A DNA stretch of 64,000 bases, from assembly GCA_018003315.1 (NCBI GenBank), contig JAGNEJ010000001.1, positions 62,001 to 126,000 of the forward strand. The letters run 5' to 3'. Of the stretch, positions 1 to 9,000 are shown one piece after another (the first letter of the stretch is position 1; the number at the start of each line of letters is the position of its first letter). The notes under the pieces were generated by a model that was not told the origin of the DNA, ran no database searches, and saw only the letters and a program-made list of their open reading frames with translations. This DNA is from Verrucomicrobiales bacterium. Lineage in GTDB: Bacteria > Verrucomicrobiota > Verrucomicrobiia > Verrucomicrobiales > V1-33. The position numbers and the translations under genes were made by a program.

Positions 1-783
1 CCGAACCAGGCCTTTTACCTGGCAAACATCCTTGCCTCCTGCCTTTTTGTCTGGCTTTGGATGTTCGGTGGCAGCGTGCCTGCGGCAGACCTGTGGCGTC
101 CGGCATTCATCGCCTGCCTGCACTACATCGGGGGCTGGGCCACATTTCTGGCGATGCGCGAGGGGGACGTGTCGATGGTGACACCGGTTCTGGGTTCCAA
201 AATCGTCTTTGTGGCCCTGTTTGAAGCGCTGGTGGCCGGGCAGGTGCTGCCGTGGACGCTGTGGGTGGCGGCATTGGCGGCATCCGGTGGGATTTTTCTG
301 ATTGGCTTCCGGGATTTCCGCCAGGGCCGGGGCAGTCCGGTGGCATTTTTTCTGGCCATTGCCAGTTGTCTGTGTTTTGGCATTTCCGACATTTTCACTC
401 AAATGTGGGGGACCCGTTATGGTGGTCTGGCATTTCTGGGGGCCAACGCCGCGGCATTGGGAGTGTATTCCCTGATCCACGCAGCATTGACCGGACCGCG
501 CCAGTTGTTGCTGCCTGCGGGCACGCGCGTTCCGGTGCTGCTGGGTTCCTGCGCCCTGGCTGCCCAGGGATTCCTCATTGCCTACTCCCTGATGGTTTTC
601 AACGACGCCACCGGGGTCAATGTGGTCTATGCAACCCGGGGGCTGTGGTCGCTGGTGCTGGTGTGGTTTGCCGGAAAATGGTTTGAAAACCACGAACGCC
701 GCACCAGCCGGGACGCCCTGCTCTGGCGGGCTGCGGGATCAGCCCTGGTCTTGGCCGCTGTGGCTCTCGCGTTCGCACGGTAG
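1..783 (+). CDS. DMT (EamA-type) permease, 5' end outside window
   Basis: The reading frame is open from base 1 (Pro-Asn-Gln-Ala-Phe...), so the start lies to the left and about 260 residues are visible. The protein is almost entirely hydrophobic, with about eight apparent membrane segments. The arrangement resembles the drug/metabolite transporter superfamily (EamA): a first half with a VSMVTPVLGSK segment and a second half with DATGVNVVYATRGLWSLVLVW, i.e. the two internal repeats in which the end of each half carries a conserved helix. It probably exports a small metabolite across the inner membrane; the substrate cannot be deduced. An internal ATG at 61 is not the natural start because the upstream codons continue the same membrane pattern. 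About 260 bp separate it from the ATP synthase operon, so it is probably a separate transcription unit. Confidence 0.75.
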   Translation, partial: PNQAFYLANILASCLFVWLWMFGGSVPAADLWRPAFIACLHYIGGWATFLAMREGDVSMVTPVLGSKIVFVALFEALVAGQVLPWTLWVAALAASGGIFLIGFRDFRQGRGSPVAFFLAIASCLCFGISDIFTQMWGTRYGGLAFLGANAAALGVYSLIHAALTGPRQLLLPAGTRVPVLLGSCALAAQGFLIAYSLMVFNDATGVNVVYATRGLWSLVLVWFAGKWFENHERRTSRDALLWRAAGSALVLAAVALAFAR

Positions 784-879
784 CCGCCGCCGATACGGTA
801 CAGCGCCCCTCCCCGTTCCGGACTCGCGAGCCCTGCATTGCAACCGCACCGGCTCGGCACCCCGGCCTCACGGCGGGAC

Positions 880-899
880 TTTGTGAAAAATTTCACAAA
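880..899. promoter_or_regulatory. CRP/FNR-type palindrome upstream of the F0 operon
   Basis: A 20-bp perfect inverted repeat, TTTGTGAAA-AA-TTTCACAAA, has its centre about 155 bp before the atpB start. The inner part (882-897) is TGTGA-N6-TCACA, exactly the consensus of cAMP receptor protein-class regulators. I saw no second copy of this pattern in the window. The site lies in the 260-bp gap between the permease gene and atpB, where the operon promoter should be. Binding by a CRP/FNR-family protein is an inference from the motif only. Confidence 0.6.
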
Positions 900-1043
900 T
901 TGGGCTTGCGGCAAAATCTGTTTCCGTCTATGCAGGCAGCCCGAGTGCCGGAGGCTGCGTTGACTCCGAATGCGGTGTGGACTCCGGCGCTTCCCGGTTG
1001 TTCGCCGCCCCGGCACAGATTTGCCGATTTCTTTATCGTCCCT

Positions 1044-1985
1044 ATGTTTCTTTCATCCCTTGCAGCATCCGGCCTCGCCCTGCTGGCGAACGCGACTCCG
1101 GTGGAATCCACGGGCCACGAGGCTGCGGGCGGCCATGGAGGCGGTGAGCACCATGGCGTCAGCGGTGCGGCATCCGATCTGTTCGGCTATTTCACCAATT
1201 CCATGCTCACGGCAGCCATCGTGTGCGTGCTGGTCATCCTCTTTGTGCGCAGTGCCATGCGCCGCCCCGCGCTCATTCCCGGACGCAAGCAGAACTTCGT
1301 GGAATTCCTCGTCGAATTCCTCTACAAGCAGGTCGAAATCATCCTCGGCCCCAAAGTCGCCCCCAAAGCCTTCCCGCTGCTCGGCACCATCTTCATCTTC
1401 GTGCTCGTTTCCAACTACCTCGGCCTGCTGCCCGGGGTGGGCACCATCGGCCTGGAACCGGCATCCGATGTCAAAAGCGCCTTCTCGGTGCACAGCATCA
1501 CCACCCCGCTCTTGCGCCCGTCCACCGCGGACATGAACATGACCATCGCCATCGCGATCGTCGCCACCATCATCTGGTTCATTCTCACCATGCTGGAGAT
1601 TGGCCCCTGGGGATTCATCGTGCACACCTTTGGTCCCAAGGGCGGCCTCAAGGGGTTCATGAAATTCGGTCTCATGCCCATTTTTTTCGTCGTCGGACTC
1701 ATCGAGATTTTCTCCATTGTCTTCCGTCCGGTTTCCCTGTCGTTTCGACTTTACGGAAACATCTTTGCCGGGGAAAACCTGCTGCACACCATGTCCGGCC
1801 TGGTGAAGGGAAATGCCTTCGTCGAATTTCTTTTCAGCGTGCTGCTGCCCATTCCGTTTTACTTTATGGAACTGCTGGTGGGGCTGCTGCAGGCGATGGT
1901 CTTTGCCCTGCTCTGCGCGGTTTACATCCAGTTGACCACCTCCCACGACGAGAGTCACGGACCCGAAGGGGAGCACGCCCACTGA
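1044..1985 (+). CDS. atpB: F0F1 ATP synthase subunit a
   Basis: Membrane subunit a of F-type ATP synthase, which forms the proton half-channels against the c-ring. The 313-residue product has a secreted-looking N-terminus (MFLSSLAASGLALLANA), a His/Gly-rich periplasmic stretch and then membrane helices. The essential Arg lies in the SLSFRLYGNIFAGE motif, followed by the terminal helices ending in LLCAVYIQLTT. I prefer ATG 1044: the frame is open to 900, but the 48 extra residues are Pro/Arg rich and unlike the family, and that start would sit on the palindrome at 880-899. It is first of four genes in the order a-c-b-delta. The acidic/His-rich tail (HDESHGPEGEHAH) is longer than in most homologues. 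Confidence 0.93.
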   Translation: MFLSSLAASGLALLANATPVESTGHEAAGGHGGGEHHGVSGAASDLFGYFTNSMLTAAIVCVLVILFVRSAMRRPALIPGRKQNFVEFLVEFLYKQVEIILGPKVAPKAFPLLGTIFIFVLVSNYLGLLPGVGTIGLEPASDVKSAFSVHSITTPLLRPSTADMNMTIAIAIVATIIWFILTMLEIGPWGFIVHTFGPKGGLKGFMKFGLMPIFFVVGLIEIFSIVFRPVSLSFRLYGNIFAGENLLHTMSGLVKGNAFVEFLFSVLLPIPFYFMELLVGLLQAMVFALLCAVYIQLTTSHDESHGPEGEHAH

Positions 1986-2072
1986 GAGACGCTTTTTTGC
2001 CGTCCGTGACCATGGCTGGACTGTGGGCGGCGGCGCTGCAACACAAACCATAACAAAAACCAAAACAATACC

Positions 2073-2309
2073 ATGATGGACCTCATCAACCTCCTCGCTG
2101 CCGGTGAGACACTCAACGGCTCCTTCACCCTCGGCGTGGCCGGGGCCGGCGCCGGCATCGGCATCGGACTTGTCGGCTACGGCGCCGCCACCTCCGTGGG
2201 CCGCAATCCCGGCGCGTTCGGCAACATCCTGACCATCTCCATCATCGGCATGGCGCTGGCGGAAGCCATTGCCATTTACGCTTTCGTGCTCGCGCTGCAG
2301 GGCCGTTAA
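2073..2309 (+). CDS. atpE: F0F1 ATP synthase subunit c
   Basis: A 78-residue proteolipid that forms the rotating c-ring. It shows the Gly/Ala helix-packing pattern of helix 1 (AGAGAGIGIGLVGYGAA), the polar loop Arg44-Asn45-Pro46, and helix 2 with the ion-binding acidic residue Glu64 (MALAEAIAIYAF). Helix 1 lacks the Gln, and helix 2 lacks the Ser/Thr after Glu, that mark Na+-coupled rings, so proton coupling is likely. The leader is A-rich (ACAAAAACCAAAACAATACC) and has no Shine-Dalgarno sequence, although subunit c must be made in excess. A second ATG directly follows the first, so the start could be 2076. Confidence 0.95.
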   Translation: MMDLINLLAAGETLNGSFTLGVAGAGAGIGIGLVGYGAATSVGRNPGAFGNILTISIIGMALAEAIAIYAFVLALQGR

Positions 2310-2403
2310 GCATCCCGTCTGTTCCCTTTCCGCAGCGGCGGCCTGCATGCCGCACCGCCGCCGCTGCGGAGATTTTTTTTCAATTTTCCAAACGCCTACC
2401 GCC

Positions 2404-2928
2404 ATGTCCGTCCAACTCCTGGCTGACCTCAGTGAAATTCCGCGTCAACTCGGCATCGAATGGCCCAAGCTCATCGCCCAGACGATTACCTTCATGGTGG
2501 TTTACTGGGTGCTCAGCAAGTATGCGTTTGGCCCCGTCAGCCAGCTCCTCGAACAGCGCCGCCAGCGCATCGCCGAGGGCGAGGAAAACCTCAAGAAAAT
2601 CCGCACGGATCTCGATGCCGCCAACGCGACCGCCTCGGAAATCCGCACCAAGGCGGAAGACGACGCGCGCCGCATCGTCAAGGAGGCGCAGGACGCCGCC
2701 AATGCCGCCCGGGAAGCCCGGACTCAGGAAGCGGTGGCCGAGGCTGCCAGCATCGTGGCCAAGGCTCGTGAGGCCTCCCAACTGGAGCGGGACCGCACGT
2801 TTGCCGATTTGAAAAACGAATTTGCCCGGCTGGTCGTCAACACCACCTCCAAAGTGACCGGCAAGGTGCTTTCCCCGGATGATCACTCCCGCATCAACGA
2901 CGAGGCGCTCTCACAAATTTCCAAATAA
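2404..2928 (+). CDS. atpF: F0F1 ATP synthase subunit b
   Basis: Peripheral stalk subunit b, 174 residues. After a short N-terminus there is one membrane helix (IAQTITFMVVYWVLSKYAFGPV), then a long charged, Ala-rich helical region (about residues 50-150) that forms the right-handed coiled coil joining F0 to F1. ATG 2404 is preferred to the in-frame ATG at 2269, because the upstream 45 residues overlap the end of atpE and are Cys/Arg-rich in a way not seen in this family. Only one b-type gene is present, so the stalk is presumably a b2 homodimer. Confidence 0.92.
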   Translation: MSVQLLADLSEIPRQLGIEWPKLIAQTITFMVVYWVLSKYAFGPVSQLLEQRRQRIAEGEENLKKIRTDLDAANATASEIRTKAEDDARRIVKEAQDAANAAREARTQEAVAEAASIVAKAREASQLERDRTFADLKNEFARLVVNTTSKVTGKVLSPDDHSRINDEALSQISK

Positions 2929-2961
2929 CGGCGGCCCGCCAAGCACCCCGAACTCCACGTC

Positions 2962-3360
2962 ATGAAAATCCCCAAGGAGGCCGCCCGCACTGCCCGCCAG
3001 CTCATCCGCCACACCATGCGGAACGGCTCCGTGGACACCGCGTTCGCCAAAACGGCGGTGGAAAAAATTGCCGCTGCAAAACCCCGGCACTATCTGGCGA
3101 TTCTCACCGCATTTCAGCGGCTGCTCCGCATGGAGTTGGACCAGCGCCACGCGGTGATCGAAAGCGCCCAAACCCTTTCCGGTGCCGAACAGGAATCCGT
3201 CCTCAACGGCCTGCGCGCCAAATACGGCGCAGACATCTCCTCGGAATTTCGCGTCAATGCCGACCTGCTGGGAGGCATGCGCATCAAGCTCGGTTCCAAT
3301 GTCTGGGATGGCACCGTGAAGTCCCGGCTCGAAGCGCTGCGCGATCGGCTCACGGCGTAG
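2962..3360 (+). CDS. atpH: F0F1 ATP synthase subunit delta, short form
   Basis: Stalk subunit delta (OSCP), which joins subunit b to the top of F1. The C-terminal family signature is clear: GGMRIKLGSNVWDGTVKSRL matches the usual 'GG..i..GD.viDGSv..rL' segment. The product has 132 residues against about 175-180 in most bacteria, and the shortening is in the N-terminal helical domain that contacts subunit alpha. The gene starts 33 bp after atpF. It is the last ATP synthase gene here; 228 bp later a sensor kinase begins in place of atpA. Confidence 0.85.
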   Translation: MKIPKEAARTARQLIRHTMRNGSVDTAFAKTAVEKIAAAKPRHYLAILTAFQRLLRMELDQRHAVIESAQTLSGAEQESVLNGLRAKYGADISSEFRVNADLLGGMRIKLGSNVWDGTVKSRLEALRDRLTA

Positions 3361-3588
3361 CCCAGTCGCTTTCCAGTTCCCGACCGGCTGCCGTGCAGTC
3401 GCCCTGTGCGTCCGCCATCCGGCGTGGTTCGTGAGTGGCGCTTGCCCCAGTGACCTGGAGACGCTGCGCCATTCGCCCAAGTCCGCGCGGTTCGGTTCCA
3501 TGCAACAGCCGAGAGTGGCAAAATCGATCATTGCCGGAACCGGCGGACTCGGCTAGTTTTCGGTTCACCGCCGATTTTATTCTGCACT

Positions 3589-5610
3589 GTGTCCCACTCC
3601 CAGCCTGAAGAAATTGTTTCGTTAGCCGAACAGTCTGTGCCGCCGGGTCAGGCCGGGGTGGTGATTGAGGTGCTGCGCACCCTGGTAGTGGAGCCGGATT
3701 TGAACGCGGGAGCCGTCCTGGCATCGCTCGCGGGTGCGCGGGGTCATGAGGTGGCACAAGTCACCGGGTGTGCCGAGGCCCGTGCGGTGCTGCGGGAAAC
3801 GCCCCCGGATTTCATCCTGCTGCGGCTGAACCATGACACCGCATCCGCCGTGGCGGATTTGCTGGTGGAAATTTCCGCCAATTCCGGCGGCGCACAGCCG
3901 CATGTCATCGCCCTAACCGATGACGACGAACCGTCCAACCGCATCGAGGCGTGGCTGACGCGGGGATTTGACGATTTCATCACGTTTTACGACCAGCAGT
4001 CCTCCGCGGTGGTGCGCAACCGCTTTGCCATCGCGGAAGCCGCCCTGCTGCGGCGTCGTGCCCGACAGCGGGCCGAGGCGGCGGATGCCGCCGCAGCCCG
4101 GCGGTATGAGGAAAGCTTTTTCCGGTCTCCGGATGCCGCGCTGGTGGTGACGGAGCGCGACGGATTCATCACGGAAGCCAATCCCGCCGCGGAACAACTG
4201 CTGGGCCTGCCGCGGCAGGACCTCGTACAGCGGTATCTCTCCCTGGTGCTGCCGGATCTCTTTGACCACGAGGACTATGACCCCCGACTTCTGGCCGTGC
4301 AGGACACGGTGCGGCTGACGGAAGTTTCCTACACGCGCCCCGACCGCACCCGGCGGTTTCTGGACGTTTTCCTGACAAAAATCCCCTGGCCGCCCGGGTC
4401 CGCACTGCTCCTGCAGATGCATGACCTCACGCTGCTCAAGCAGCGTGAACAGCACCGCCTGCTCGAAGCCCGGCAGGAGGCGTCCGGGCGGATTCTGCTG
4501 GGAGTGGCGCGGGAAATGAGCGACGCCCTGACCTCGGTGCGGGGAAATCTGGACCTGCTGGCACGGCAGCCCCAGGTGCGTCAGGAAACGCGGGAACTGC
4601 TGGCAGGAGCCGAGGCCGGCTGCGGTCATGCGGAGGAGGTGACCCGCCGACTGGCGCAGCTCGGCAGGCAGCAGCAGGGGATGGCCATCAAAAAGCGCCC
4701 GCTGCACCTCAAGCCACTGCTGGAAAAAGTCGTGCCCTTCGCCCTGCTCAATGGAAAAAGCCGTCCGGTCATTCATGTGGGGGACGACCTCTGGCCGGTG
4801 GAGGCGGACGAGCCGCTCCTGGCCGATGCCCTGCGCCGGCTGACTGAAAACGCGGACCAGGCCATGCCGGAAGGAGGCAGTCTGTTTGTGGACGCGCGCA
4901 ACATCCGGGAGCGCCGCGGCGAAAACCATGAAGCCGCCGGCGTAAGCATCCGTCTGCGGGATCAGGGCACGGGCATTTCTCCAGAAAACCAGGTTAGGGT
5001 ATTCGATCCGTTTTATTCCACCACCGGCCGTGAAGGCACCGGCCTGTCGTTTGCCGCCGCCGCTGTCCACGCCCATGGCGGACGCATTCTCCTTGAGTCC
5101 GTTCCAGGTGAAGGCACCACCATCTCCGTCTGGCTGCCGGTGAACATCAAAATGATTCTGGCTGGCGGCGGCTCCGTACCCACGTCCGCCGACCTGCCGC
5201 CCCTGGCTCCTGCTGCGGCGGAGGTGCGGGCCCGCATCCTCTTCATGGACGACGACGACCAGGTCCGGACCCTGGTGCGGAAAATCCTTGGCGCCCACGG
5301 TTTTGACATTTACTGCACCCGCGACGGACAGGAGGCCATCGACGCCTTTCGCAAGGCCCACCAGTTCGGCGCTCCGTTCGATGTCGTGCTCATGGACCTC
5401 GACGTCCGCGGCGGCATGGGCGGCATGGAAGCGGTGGCCCGGCTGCGCGCTGAATTCCCCAGCCTCAAGGCACTCCTCACCACCGGCTACATCGACGATG
5501 CCCTGCTGGACAGCCATCGCGATCATGGTTTCCTCGGAGTGATTCCCAAGCCCTTCCAGGTGGAGCGCCTCGTCGGGGTGCTCTCAAAACTCGTCGGCGT
5601 GCAGGTGTGA
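3589..5610 (+). CDS. Hybrid PAS histidine kinase-response regulator with no phospho-acceptor His
   Basis: A 673-residue cytoplasmic protein that starts at GTG. In order: a degenerate receiver-like domain (about 28-140; the acceptor Asp position reads LLRLN), a PAS domain (about 165-290; ESFFRSPDAALVV...), a dimerisation helix, a HATPase domain (about 400-515) and a C-terminal receiver (about 540-670). The HATPase keeps the N-box Asn (LTENADQAM), G1 (DQGTGI), F-box (FDPFYSTT) and G2 (GTGLSFA). The C-terminal receiver is complete (MDDDD, VLMDLD, LLTTGY, PKPF). The helix that should read 'GVAHDFNN' reads GVAREMSD, so the usual phosphorylated His is Arg308 (codon CGG, 4510-4512). It may act as a phosphatase, a pseudokinase or by another mechanism. 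No DNA-binding domain or partner regulator is adjacent. Confidence 0.85.
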   Translation: MSHSQPEEIVSLAEQSVPPGQAGVVIEVLRTLVVEPDLNAGAVLASLAGARGHEVAQVTGCAEARAVLRETPPDFILLRLNHDTASAVADLLVEISANSGGAQPHVIALTDDDEPSNRIEAWLTRGFDDFITFYDQQSSAVVRNRFAIAEAALLRRRARQRAEAADAAAARRYEESFFRSPDAALVVTERDGFITEANPAAEQLLGLPRQDLVQRYLSLVLPDLFDHEDYDPRLLAVQDTVRLTEVSYTRPDRTRRFLDVFLTKIPWPPGSALLLQMHDLTLLKQREQHRLLEARQEASGRILLGVAREMSDALTSVRGNLDLLARQPQVRQETRELLAGAEAGCGHAEEVTRRLAQLGRQQQGMAIKKRPLHLKPLLEKVVPFALLNGKSRPVIHVGDDLWPVEADEPLLADALRRLTENADQAMPEGGSLFVDARNIRERRGENHEAAGVSIRLRDQGTGISPENQVRVFDPFYSTTGREGTGLSFAAAAVHAHGGRILLESVPGEGTTISVWLPVNIKMILAGGGSVPTSADLPPLAPAAAEVRARILFMDDDDQVRTLVRKILGAHGFDIYCTRDGQEAIDAFRKAHQFGAPFDVVLMDLDVRGGMGGMEAVARLRAEFPSLKALLTTGYIDDALLDSHRDHGFLGVIPKPFQVERLVGVLSKLVGVQV

Positions 5611-6046
5611 AGCCCGTCGGTGCCGCCTGTTTTTCCGCCATTGGAAACCATTGGAGCTTCGGCCAAAAGGATCCTGCCAACTGCGGTGACCTGCTGAAAA
5701 TCAGGTTTTTCTCCCAAGGAACTTGGGCCGCCAAATGGCACCCGCCGGCAAATTCCTATCCAAATCCCTGAAGCCACGCCAGCCAGCGTGGCCTTCCAAA
5801 ACCGTCTTGGGTGGACGGGACCGATCATCAATCGCCCGGGGACATTTCCTTGCATCGGATCCCACGCCCCGCGCCGTACCTGCCGCCGCGGAATTGATCG
5901 GGCGTCAGCGGGAACTTGTATCAAGAAAAGACACCACCCGGCTGATTGAATCAGAGCCGATTCCATCCCACCCTCGCGCCGTTTCGACCAACCCCGAATC
6001 TGCCATGCTGGCGGCGGTCGCTGCCCCCTGATCGTTTTCACTGACA
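5611..6046. other. 436-bp intergenic region
   Basis: No convincing gene is seen between the sensor kinase and the giant secreted protein. A short open frame around 5723-6031 encodes a Pro/Arg-rich sequence without recognisable features and is probably chance. The only structure found is the hairpin at 5773-5792. The promoter of the secreted protein should lie in the right half, but no clear -35/-10 pair is visible. Confidence 0.5.
5773..5792. repeat. Perfect 7-bp-arm hairpin
   Basis: GCCACGC - cagcca - GCGTGGC forms a perfect stem of 7 bp with a 6-nt loop, and can be extended by AAG/CTT with one bulged C. No T-run follows on either strand, so it is not a standard intrinsic terminator. It could be a transcript-stabilising or attenuating hairpin, or a copy of a dispersed palindromic element. 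Confidence 0.4.
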
Positions 6047-9000
6047 ATGCATTCCTTCCGGTTATTCCTCGCCGCCCTGTTTGCCTCGCTGGCTTTCATC
6101 CACACCGCCCTCGCCGCTCCCGACACGCTGGTCCAGACGGTCACCAAAGACGGCCAGACGCTCACCTTGCGGCTGACCAAGCAGGACCTGCGCGGGTCGA
6201 ATTTCGGGGTCAAAGTGCAGAACTCCAGCGGCACCTACGACAACTTCACCCCGGTGCCGGAGCGCTCGTACCTCGGCACCGTGGATGGTAAGCCGGACGC
6301 CATCGCCTCGGGCATCATCCAGGACGACGGCGTGTTCCGCGGCGCGGTGTATTTCGACCGCGGCAGCACGTGGTACACGCTGGGCACCGCGGTGACCGGA
6401 ACCTCGGGCCTCACCCAGCCGGCCAGCTTCAATTTCGCCACCTACACCACCGCACCCGGCCAGGCGGGCAGCACGATGTATGGCTTCGAGATCGGCTTCG
6501 ACGCGGAATACAACTATTTCACCACCTGTGCCGGAAGCAGCGTGGCCAAGACGCTCGAACTCATCGAATACGGCGCGGCCATCACCCGCGCGCTTTACAT
6601 GCACGACGCGCTTCTGCGCCCCTACCTGTCGCGAGTGATCGTCCGCACCAGCCAGGCGCATGATCCGGCGAACGGGAAATCCGGCGGCGGCTACCTCGAT
6701 GCGATCCGCACCGATTGGGAAACCAACCACCAGGACGCCCCGCGCGACGTGGTCGCCGGCGTCAGTCCGGCCCGCGTCGGCGGCGGCCTGGCATGGGTCG
6801 GCGTCATCGGCACCAGCTTCGCCTACTCGGTCAACGACAGCGGCAACGACGGCAATTTCCATGCCTATCTGCGCCACGAACTCGGCCACAACTGGAGCAT
6901 CAGCCACTTCGACGGCGGCGCGCCGGAGGGTGCCACCATCAACAGCAGCAACCAATACGCCCGCATGAGCGGCCCGGAACTCGACAAGGTGCTCGACCAT
7001 CGCAACGGCCGGCTCAACAAGTTCACCGACGAGGGCACTTACACCGGCGTCAACATTCCGCCCTACGCCTCCATCGACACCGGCACCGTGGCCAACGGCA
7101 CCTTCGGCGAGGTCGCTTTCGACGTGCTCGCCAACGACCACGACGCCAACGGCCACGCGCTCAGCCTGACGACCTTCGACTCCACCTCGGTCAACGGCGG
7201 GAAAATCATCCGCCACGGCGACAAACTGATCTTCATCCCGCGCGGCGATTTCCTCGGCACCGATTCGTTCACTTACAAGATCCAGGACTCCAGCGGCCAG
7301 ACCGCCACCGGCGCGGTCACGGTGAAGGTGCAGCCTCACGATCGCCTCGCGCTCGATCTGCCGCTCGACGAAACGAGCGGCACCAGTGCCGCCGATCAAT
7401 CGGTCTTCAAGCGCAACGGCACGCTGACCGGCACCGATTTCGCCACCGCCACCGTCGCCGGAAAATTTGGCAACGCTGTGGATTTCGACGGCGTCGATGA
7501 CGCCATCTCCACCTCCGGCGTCAGCCTGGACTCGAACACGGTGACCCTTTGCGGCTGGATCAAACGCGAGGCCACCCAGGTCAACCTTGCGGGCATTCTT
7601 TTCGACCGCTCGTCCTCGGGCCACGGCATCAACCTCACCAGCGGCGGCGAACTGCGCTACCACTGGAACGGCGCGCAATCCGACTGGGCATCCGGCCTCA
7701 CGCCACCCGTCGGCGTCTGGACCTTCGTCGCCCTCGTCGTCGAGCCGAGCAAGGCGACGATCTACATGAACAGCGGCTCCGGATTCACCAGTGCGGTGAA
7801 CACGACTGCCCACGGCAGCGCGAAATTCAGCACCGTCCACGTCGGCAGCGACCCCACCGGCGGGCGCTTCTTCAATGGTGCCATCGACGACGCCCGCGTC
7901 TATGGCGTGGCACTTCCCCAGGCGGAGTTGGAAAAAATCGTCTCCGGCGGTGCGGCGGAGGGCCCTACCCCCTTTGACGGCGCGACAAATGTGTCGTTTT
8001 CCAAGCTTACTTGGACGCCTTCGGCGGCGGCGACCAGCTATCGTGTCTATTTCGGCACCAGCCAGGCGGCGGTGCAGAACGCGACCACCGCTTCGCCCGA
8101 ATACATCGGCCAAGTCACCGCGCCGGAGTTTGTGAATCCGACAGCGAACTTCGCCAGCGTGCAGTTCTGGCGCGTGGATGTGGAAACTGCGGGCGGAACT
8201 TTTGTCGGCAATGTCTGGAAATTTTCCCGCAAGGCCGGCGGCCCGGGCGTGGCGCCGATCGTCAATCACAGCTTTGAGAACGGGCCGTTGGCGACCGGTG
8301 CGCCGGTGGGCTGGACGCGCACCGGCGGCAACGCGAACTTCATGGGCGTCGGATCGGGAGGCTCCGACGGTGCGCGGCACCTCTGGATGATCAGCGGCAC
8401 GCAATTGACGCAGGACTTGAACTACTACCTGACGACCGGCGAAGCGCTGACGCTCCAGTTCAAAAGTTATTTCAACGCTCCCCGCACCATCGAACTGCTC
8501 GCCAAGAGCGGCGGCAGCTACACCGTGCTCGCTACCACCACCGCCACCACGGGCAGCACGATCTGGCCCACCGTCACCCTGAACCACACTGTGGCTGCGG
8601 CCAATGCGACCAAACAGCTCGCCCTGCGCATCTCAAGCGGCGGTTCCGGCGCGGAGAACCGCTTCGACAACTTCACCCTATCCACCCTCCTCCCGGGGGC
8701 ATTGGATTCCAACCAGGCCCCGAACTTTGCGGGCGATCCGTTCACCTTCCCGAATGCCGCCGTGCTCGGCAACTACAGCGGCCAAACCCTCGCCGGTCTC
8801 GCCAGCGATCCCGAAAGCTCGCCGCTGACCTACGCCAAAGTCTCCGGCCCCGCTTGGCTGCAAGTCGCACCCGACGGCACACTCAGCGGCACGCCCACCT
8901 CCGGCAACGCGGGCGACAACCTGTTCCTCGTGAAAGTCATGGATCCCTCCGGTGCCCGTGATTTCGCCGACCTCATCATCCCGGTCGGCAGCGCCCAGTT

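Noticed and set aside
627-1016. Open frames on the minus strand opposite the permease end and atpB leader
   Set aside because: Arg/Pro/Ser-rich shadow translations of GC-rich DNA without domains or codon bias; the plus-strand genes explain this DNA.
1053-2405. A 450-codon minus-strand open frame opposite atpB and atpE
   Set aside because: Its translation is low-complexity (Gly/Asp/His rich) and mirrors the codon pattern of the ATP synthase genes on the other strand.
5773-5792. Hairpin as an intrinsic terminator of the sensor kinase gene
   Set aside because: It lies about 160 bp after the stop and is followed by CCTTCCAAAA, not a T-run.
6062-8587. Long minus-strand frames opposite the giant secreted gene (also 8678-11755)
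   Set aside because: They arise from the GC-skewed third positions of the plus-strand gene; the products consist of Ala/Gly/Val/Arg with no recognisable domain.
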